From an uncultured Verrucomicrobiota bacterium (GTDB lineage Bacteria; Verrucomicrobiota; Kiritimatiellia; RFP12; UBA3636): 16,017 bases of DNA. The stretch is taken from assembly GCA_946612175.1 (NCBI GenBank), contig CAMOEO010000025.1, positions 1 through 16,017 on the forward strand, given 5' to 3'. Position numbers and translations under genes: made by a program. Below the pieces are notes generated by a model, which worked only from the letters and a program-made list of their open reading frames with translations, was not told the origin of the DNA and did no database searches. Numbering within the stretch: position 1 is the first letter of the stretch; the number at the start of each line of letters is the position of its first letter. Of the stretch, positions 12,637-16,017 are shown in pieces.

Positions 12637-12825
12637 ATGGCCGTCCCCAAACGCAAGAAATCCAAGATGAAGGTCCGCATGCGCAAGGCGCAGAAGAAGG
12701 CGGTGATCCCCGCCACGACGACCTGCCCCGAGTGCGGCGCCCCCATGCAGACGCACCGCGCGTGCCCCTCCTGCGGGAAGTACCGGGGCCGCCAGATCGT
12801 CACCGTCGACACCGCCAAGGACTAG
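12637..12825 (+). CDS. rpmF: 50S ribosomal protein L32
   Basis: A 62-residue basic protein of the large ribosomal subunit. MAVPKRKKSKMKVRMRKAQK is the typical L32 opening. A four-cysteine zinc ribbon follows (CPEC, 9 residues, CPSC), so this is the zinc-binding form rather than a cysteine-free paralogue. Length is normal. It has a strong Shine-Dalgarno sequence and starts 3 bp after the yceD stop. Conserved order yceD-rpmF-plsX-fabH supports the call and links ribosome supply to membrane lipid synthesis. Confidence 0.98.
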   Translation: MAVPKRKKSKMKVRMRKAQKKAVIPATTTCPECGAPMQTHRACPSCGKYRGRQIVTVDTAKD

Positions 12826-12846
12826 CGGTCCGCCGAAGCCCGTTCC

Positions 12847-12852
12847 GGAGGA
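12847..12852 (+). promoter_or_regulatory. Ribosome binding site of plsX
   Basis: GGAGGA lies 9 nt before the ATG at 12862, in the 36-bp gap after rpmF. It supports this ATG as the start. Confidence 0.8.
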
Positions 12853-12861
12853 ACCCGCCCC

Positions 12862-13914
12862 ATGCGCATCGCCGTCGACGCCATGGGGGGCGACTTCGCC
12901 CCCCGCGAGATCGTCCGGGGCGCCGTCGAGGCGTCCCGCGCCTGGCCCGAGCTGGAGATCGTCCTGCTCGGGGACGAGGTCGCCATCCGCCGCGAGATCG
13001 CCGCCAACAAGGCGGCCGAGGAGCCCGGCCGCATCCGCGTCTTCCACACCACGCAGGCCATCGAGATGGGCGAGGCGCCCGCGCACGCCGTGCGCACGAA
13101 GCGCGACTCGTCGATCGTCCGCGGCATGGAGATGCTCCGCCACAAGGAGGCGGACGCGTTCCTCTCCGCCGGAAACACCGGCGCGATGGTCGCCGCGGCG
13201 CTGCTCTTCGTCGGCCGCGTGAAGTCCCTCAAGCGCCCCGCGATCGGCACGATCCTCCCCTCCGTCGGCAAGCCCTACCTGCTGCTGGACATGGGCGCCA
13301 CGGTGGACTGCACGCCGCACGAGCTGGAGCAGTTCGCCGTCATGGGCGGGATCTACGCCGGCGCGGTCCTCGGCCGCCAGAACCCGCGCGTGGGCCTGCT
13401 CTCCATCGGCACCGAGCCCGAGAAGGGCAACGCCGCCACGAAGCAGACGCACGAGCTGCTCGCGAAGAACCCGCTCGTGAACTTCATGGGCAACGTCGAG
13501 GGGCATGACCTGTTCAAGGGCGAGATGGACGTGTGCGTGGCGGACGGCTTCGTCGGCAACGTCGTCCTCAAGACGATCGAGAGCGAGGCCCGCGCGATCA
13601 AGCTCTTCCTCAAGCGCGAGTTCCTGCGCAAGACGATCCGCAAGATCGGCGCGCTCCTCCTCAAGGGCGCCTTCCGCGACCTCAAGTCGCTGATGGACCC
13701 CGAGACCTACGGCGGCGCGCCCCTGCTGGGCGTCAACGGCACCGTCATCATCACGCACGGCGCCTCCTCCCACAACGCGATCTTCCACGCGATCCGCGTC
13801 TCCGCCGAGTGCGTCCGCCAGGACGTCTGCGGCAAGATCGCCGACCGCCTCGCCTCGCTCGAGAAGAAGGGTCCGCTCGGCCTCTTCCGCAAGCCCGCCG
13901 CCCCCGCCGAATGA
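12862..13914 (+). CDS. plsX: Phosphate acyltransferase PlsX
   Basis: A 350-residue peripheral membrane enzyme that converts acyl-ACP and phosphate to acyl-phosphate, the donor for PlsY in phosphatidic acid synthesis. It opens with the family hallmark MRIAVDAMGGDFAP and carries AFLSAGNTGAMVAAALL, LLLDMGATVDC, GLLSIGTEPEKGNA, VADGFVGNVVLKTIE and YGGAPLLGVNGTVIITHG, all in the normal order. Length is typical. It has a strong ribosome binding site, and its stop overlaps the fabH start (ATGA), coupling the two. No separate promoter is seen in the 36-bp gap after rpmF. Confidence 0.97.
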   Translation: MRIAVDAMGGDFAPREIVRGAVEASRAWPELEIVLLGDEVAIRREIAANKAAEEPGRIRVFHTTQAIEMGEAPAHAVRTKRDSSIVRGMEMLRHKEADAFLSAGNTGAMVAAALLFVGRVKSLKRPAIGTILPSVGKPYLLLDMGATVDCTPHELEQFAVMGGIYAGAVLGRQNPRVGLLSIGTEPEKGNAATKQTHELLAKNPLVNFMGNVEGHDLFKGEMDVCVADGFVGNVVLKTIESEARAIKLFLKREFLRKTIRKIGALLLKGAFRDLKSLMDPETYGGAPLLGVNGTVIITHGASSHNAIFHAIRVSAECVRQDVCGKIADRLASLEKKGPLGLFRKPAAPAE

Positions 13915-14915
13915 ACAACCCGAACCTCCGCGCCGTCCTCACCGGCACCGGCGCCTACCTCCCCGCGAAGAGGCTCACCAACGACGACCTCTCGCGGATG
14001 GTGGACACTTCCGACGAGTGGATCTACCCGCGCACCGGCATCCGCTCCCGCCGCATCGCCGCGGAGGGCGAGAACGTCTCCGACATGGCCGCCGCCGCCG
14101 GGCGCCAGGCGCTCGAGAACGCCGGCGCCAGGCCCGAGGAGATCGACCTGCTGGTCCTCGCGACCATCACGCCCGACACGCCGCTGCCGGCCTCCTCCTG
14201 CCTCGTTCAGACCAAACTCGGGCTCGCGAACGCCACGTGCTTCGACATCGCCGCCGCGTGCTCCGGTTTCCTCTACGCGCTCGACGTCGCCCGCCAGTAC
14301 GTCCTCTCCGGCGCCGCGCGCAAGGTCCTCGTCGTCGGCGCCGAGAAGATGAGCGCCATCACCGACTGGACCGACCGCTCGACCTGCATCCTCTTCGGCG
14401 ACGGCGCCGGCGCGGTCGTCGTCGAGCGCTCCGAGGGCGGCACGCAGAACGGCATCCTCTCCTCCGCGACGGGGACCGACGGCACGCTCGCGCCGCTGCT
14501 GCACATCGAGGCCGGCGGCTCCGCGATGCCGACCACGGCCGAGACGCTCGCCGCGCGGAAGGGCTTCGTCAAGATGGACGGCCACACGATCTTCAAGTAC
14601 GCCGTGCGCAACATGGCGGGCATCGCCGACAAGGCGGTGACGGACGCGGGACTGCGCCACGAGGACATCGACTGGCTCGTCCCGCACCAGGCCAACATGC
14701 GCATCATCCAGGCCGTCGCCAAGACGATGGACCTCGGGATGGAGAAGGTCGTGACGAACATCGAGCGCACGGGCAACACCACGGCCGCCTCGATCCCGCT
14801 CGCCCTCCACGAGGCCGTCGCCGACGGCCGCATCAAGGAAGGGGACAACGTCCTCTTCGCCTCCTTCGGCGCGGGCCTCACCTGGGGCGCTTCCGTCGTC
14901 CGCTGGGGCCGCTAG
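13911..14915 (+). CDS. fabH: Beta-ketoacyl-ACP synthase III
   Basis: A 334-residue cytosolic condensing enzyme that starts fatty acid synthesis by joining acetyl-CoA (or another short acyl-CoA) to malonyl-ACP. The catalytic triad is visible: C117 in DIAAACSGF, H259 in VPHQANMRII, and N289 in RTGNTTAASIPLAL. DEWIYPRTGI and the C-terminal FGAGLTWGASVVRWG are also typical. Relative to E. coli it has a small insertion around 175-220 (ATGTDGTLAPLLHIEAGGS). Translation is coupled to plsX by a 4-nt overlap. The last 38 bp overlap the 3' end of the convergent mutY gene. No acpP or fabD follows, unlike in E. coli. Confidence 0.97.
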   Translation: MNNPNLRAVLTGTGAYLPAKRLTNDDLSRMVDTSDEWIYPRTGIRSRRIAAEGENVSDMAAAAGRQALENAGARPEEIDLLVLATITPDTPLPASSCLVQTKLGLANATCFDIAAACSGFLYALDVARQYVLSGAARKVLVVGAEKMSAITDWTDRSTCILFGDGAGAVVVERSEGGTQNGILSSATGTDGTLAPLLHIEAGGSAMPTTAETLAARKGFVKMDGHTIFKYAVRNMAGIADKAVTDAGLRHEDIDWLVPHQANMRIIQAVAKTMDLGMEKVVTNIERTGNTTAASIPLALHEAVADGRIKEGDNVLFASFGAGLTWGASVVRWGR

Positions 14916-15969
14916 CGCCGACGGCCAGCGCCAGCGCGCGGCGGGTCGCCGTCGCGACCGCGACGTCGTCCGGCCGGACGAACGCCGGGGCGCCGGGGCG
15001 CCCGGGCTCCGCGGGCGCGCCGTCCTCCGCGAGCCAGACGTACAGCCGCTGGCGGAAGTGCGAGAAGACGTGCTCCACCTCGCCGGCCTCGCGCAGCGCC
15101 TCCGCGCGCAACCCCGCCGCCGCGAGCGCGCGCCGCGCGCCCGCCGGGCCGGGCCGCCGCGCGACCGGCGCCATCGGCAGCTCCCAGAGCCCGCCGAGAA
15201 GCCCCTCCTCGGGCCGCCGGACGAGCAGAACCCCGCCGCCGCGCCGCGCGACGAACGCCGCGAACCGCCGTTCGGGCAGCGGCGCCGCCGCGCGCCGCGC
15301 CGGATACGCGGAGGGGTCCCCCTCCGCCGCGGCGCGGCAGGCGGGGCGCAGCGGGCAGAGGAGGCAGCGCGGCGCCTTCGGCGCGCAGAGCGTCTCGCCC
15401 AGCTCCATCGCCGCCTGGTTGAAGTCGCCCGGCGCGCCGCTCGCCTCGATCGCCGGGCGGAGCCACGCCGCGATCTCCGCGCGCGTGCGGGCGTCGCGGC
15501 CGTCGCCCGGCGCCGCGCGCAGGCGCATCGCGACGCGGACGACGTTGCCGTCGACCACCGGCGCGGGCTCGCCGGAGCAGATGCTCGCGATCGCCGCCGC
15601 CGTGTACGGCCCGACGCCCGGCAGCTCCGCCCATTCGGCGGACGTCGCGGGCAGGCGCCCGCGCGCCGCGACGAGGCGCGCCGCCTCGTGCAGGTGGCGG
15701 GCGCGGGAGTAGTAGCCGAGGCCCTCCCAGAGCTTGAGCACGTCCGCGAGGTCCGCCGCCGCGAGCGCCTCGACCGTCGGGAAGCGCGCGAGGAAGCGGT
15801 CGAAGTAGCCGCGGACCGTCTCGACCCGCGTCTGCTGCAGCATCGTCTCGCTCACCCAGACCGCGTAGGGGTCGGCCGCGCCGCGCCACGGCATCTCGCG
15901 GCGGTTCGCGCGGTACCAGCCCAGCAGCGCGCCCCAGTCCGGGCCTGCGGTCTTCGGCGTCCTTCCCAT
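14878..15969 (-). CDS. mutY: Adenine DNA glycosylase MutY
   Basis: A 363-residue base-excision repair enzyme that removes A mispaired with 8-oxoguanine. The glycosylase core has MPWRG (27-30), WVSETMLQQTRVET with catalytic E41, the helix-hairpin-helix LPGVGPYTAAAIAS, and D140 in VVDGNVVRV. An iron-sulphur cluster motif C195-x6-C202-x2-C205-x5-C211 follows. The C-terminal NUDIX-like domain (about 235-345) that recognises 8-oxoguanine shows GLLGGLWELP and the F302-S-H304 turn. A promoter at 15977-16005 ends 7 nt before the ATG at 15969, which decides the start over upstream in-frame ATGs and predicts a leaderless mRNA. The 3' end runs 38 bp into the convergent fabH gene. Confidence 0.95.
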   Translation of the reverse strand: MGRTPKTAGPDWGALLGWYRANRREMPWRGAADPYAVWVSETMLQQTRVETVRGYFDRFLARFPTVEALAAADLADVLKLWEGLGYYSRARHLHEAARLVAARGRLPATSAEWAELPGVGPYTAAAIASICSGEPAPVVDGNVVRVAMRLRAAPGDGRDARTRAEIAAWLRPAIEASGAPGDFNQAAMELGETLCAPKAPRCLLCPLRPACRAAAEGDPSAYPARRAAAPLPERRFAAFVARRGGGVLLVRRPEEGLLGGLWELPMAPVARRPGPAGARRALAAAGLRAEALREAGEVEHVFSHFRQRLYVWLAEDGAPAEPGRPGAPAFVRPDDVAVATATRRALALAVGASGPSGRRKRPR

Positions 15970-15976
15970 GCGCGCC

Positions 15977-16005
15977 ATTCTACCACGCCCTCCCCGCCGC
16001 TTCAA
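15977..16005 (-). promoter_or_regulatory. mutY promoter, predicted leaderless
   Basis: On the minus strand, TTGAAG (16005-16000) is followed after 17 bp by TAGAAT (15982-15977), with 7 nt (GGCGCGC) before the ATG at 15969. The -10 box overlaps an alternative in-frame ATG (15978), which would then be untranscribed. Confidence 0.65.
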
Positions 16006-16017
16006 TCCGCGGTTTGC

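Overview
This is a very GC-rich bacterial chromosome segment carrying housekeeping genes, with no mobile element, phage gene, tRNA, rRNA or CRISPR that I can see. The cell is Gram-negative (didermic), because the window encodes an outer-membrane secretin with its inner-membrane assembly partners. The GspL/GspM/GspD-like trio, EpsC-type serine acetyltransferase, cytosolic GH78 enzyme and repeat-rich intergenic DNA make me think of the Verrucomicrobiota/Kiritimatiellota side of the PVC group. That placement is inference only.

Layout. (1) 1-346, minus: the N-terminal part of an unrecognised protein that runs off the left edge. (2) 347-867: a divergent intergenic region with a purine/G-rich tract, a minus-strand promoter, one copy of a 16-bp dispersed repeat, a 20-bp tandem array, a plus-strand promoter and a 38-bp tandem array. 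(3) 868-3402, plus: a GH78-type alpha-L-rhamnosidase, convergent with (4) 3427-4386, minus: serine O-acetyltransferase (cysteine biosynthesis). (5) 4387-4735: a second divergent intergenic region with two more copies of the 16-bp repeat, a second G-rich tract and two outward-facing promoters. (6) 4736-5230: a DUF2304 membrane protein. (7) 5349-10152: a type II secretion / type IV pilus-like operon of a GspL/PilM-N-like protein, a GspM/PilO-like protein and a GspD/PilQ secretin. (8) 10194-11045: purine nucleoside phosphorylase, whose stop codon interlocks with that of (9) 11042-11461, minus: a small DtxR/MntR-type metalloregulator. (10) 11588-14915, plus: coaD, yceD (DUF177), rpmF, plsX and fabH. 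The last four form the classic ribosomal protein L32 / phospholipid / fatty acid initiation cluster, here headed by the coenzyme A gene coaD. (11) 14878-15969, minus: mutY, overlapping the end of fabH.

The most striking pattern is regulatory. Several genes are preceded by a recognisable sigma70-type promoter of the form TTGnnn, 17 bp, TAnnnT. For cysE, the DUF2304 gene and mutY the -10 box ends only 7-8 nt before the ATG, which predicts leaderless mRNAs. Good Shine-Dalgarno sequences are seen only before rpmF and plsX; most other starts are preceded by C/T-rich DNA. A promoter also appears to be written into the yceD coding sequence, using codons that are rare here. The two long intergenic regions share a 16-bp repeat plus a near-identical G-quadruplex motif. 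These are the parts I would look at first; the genes themselves mostly belong to known families.
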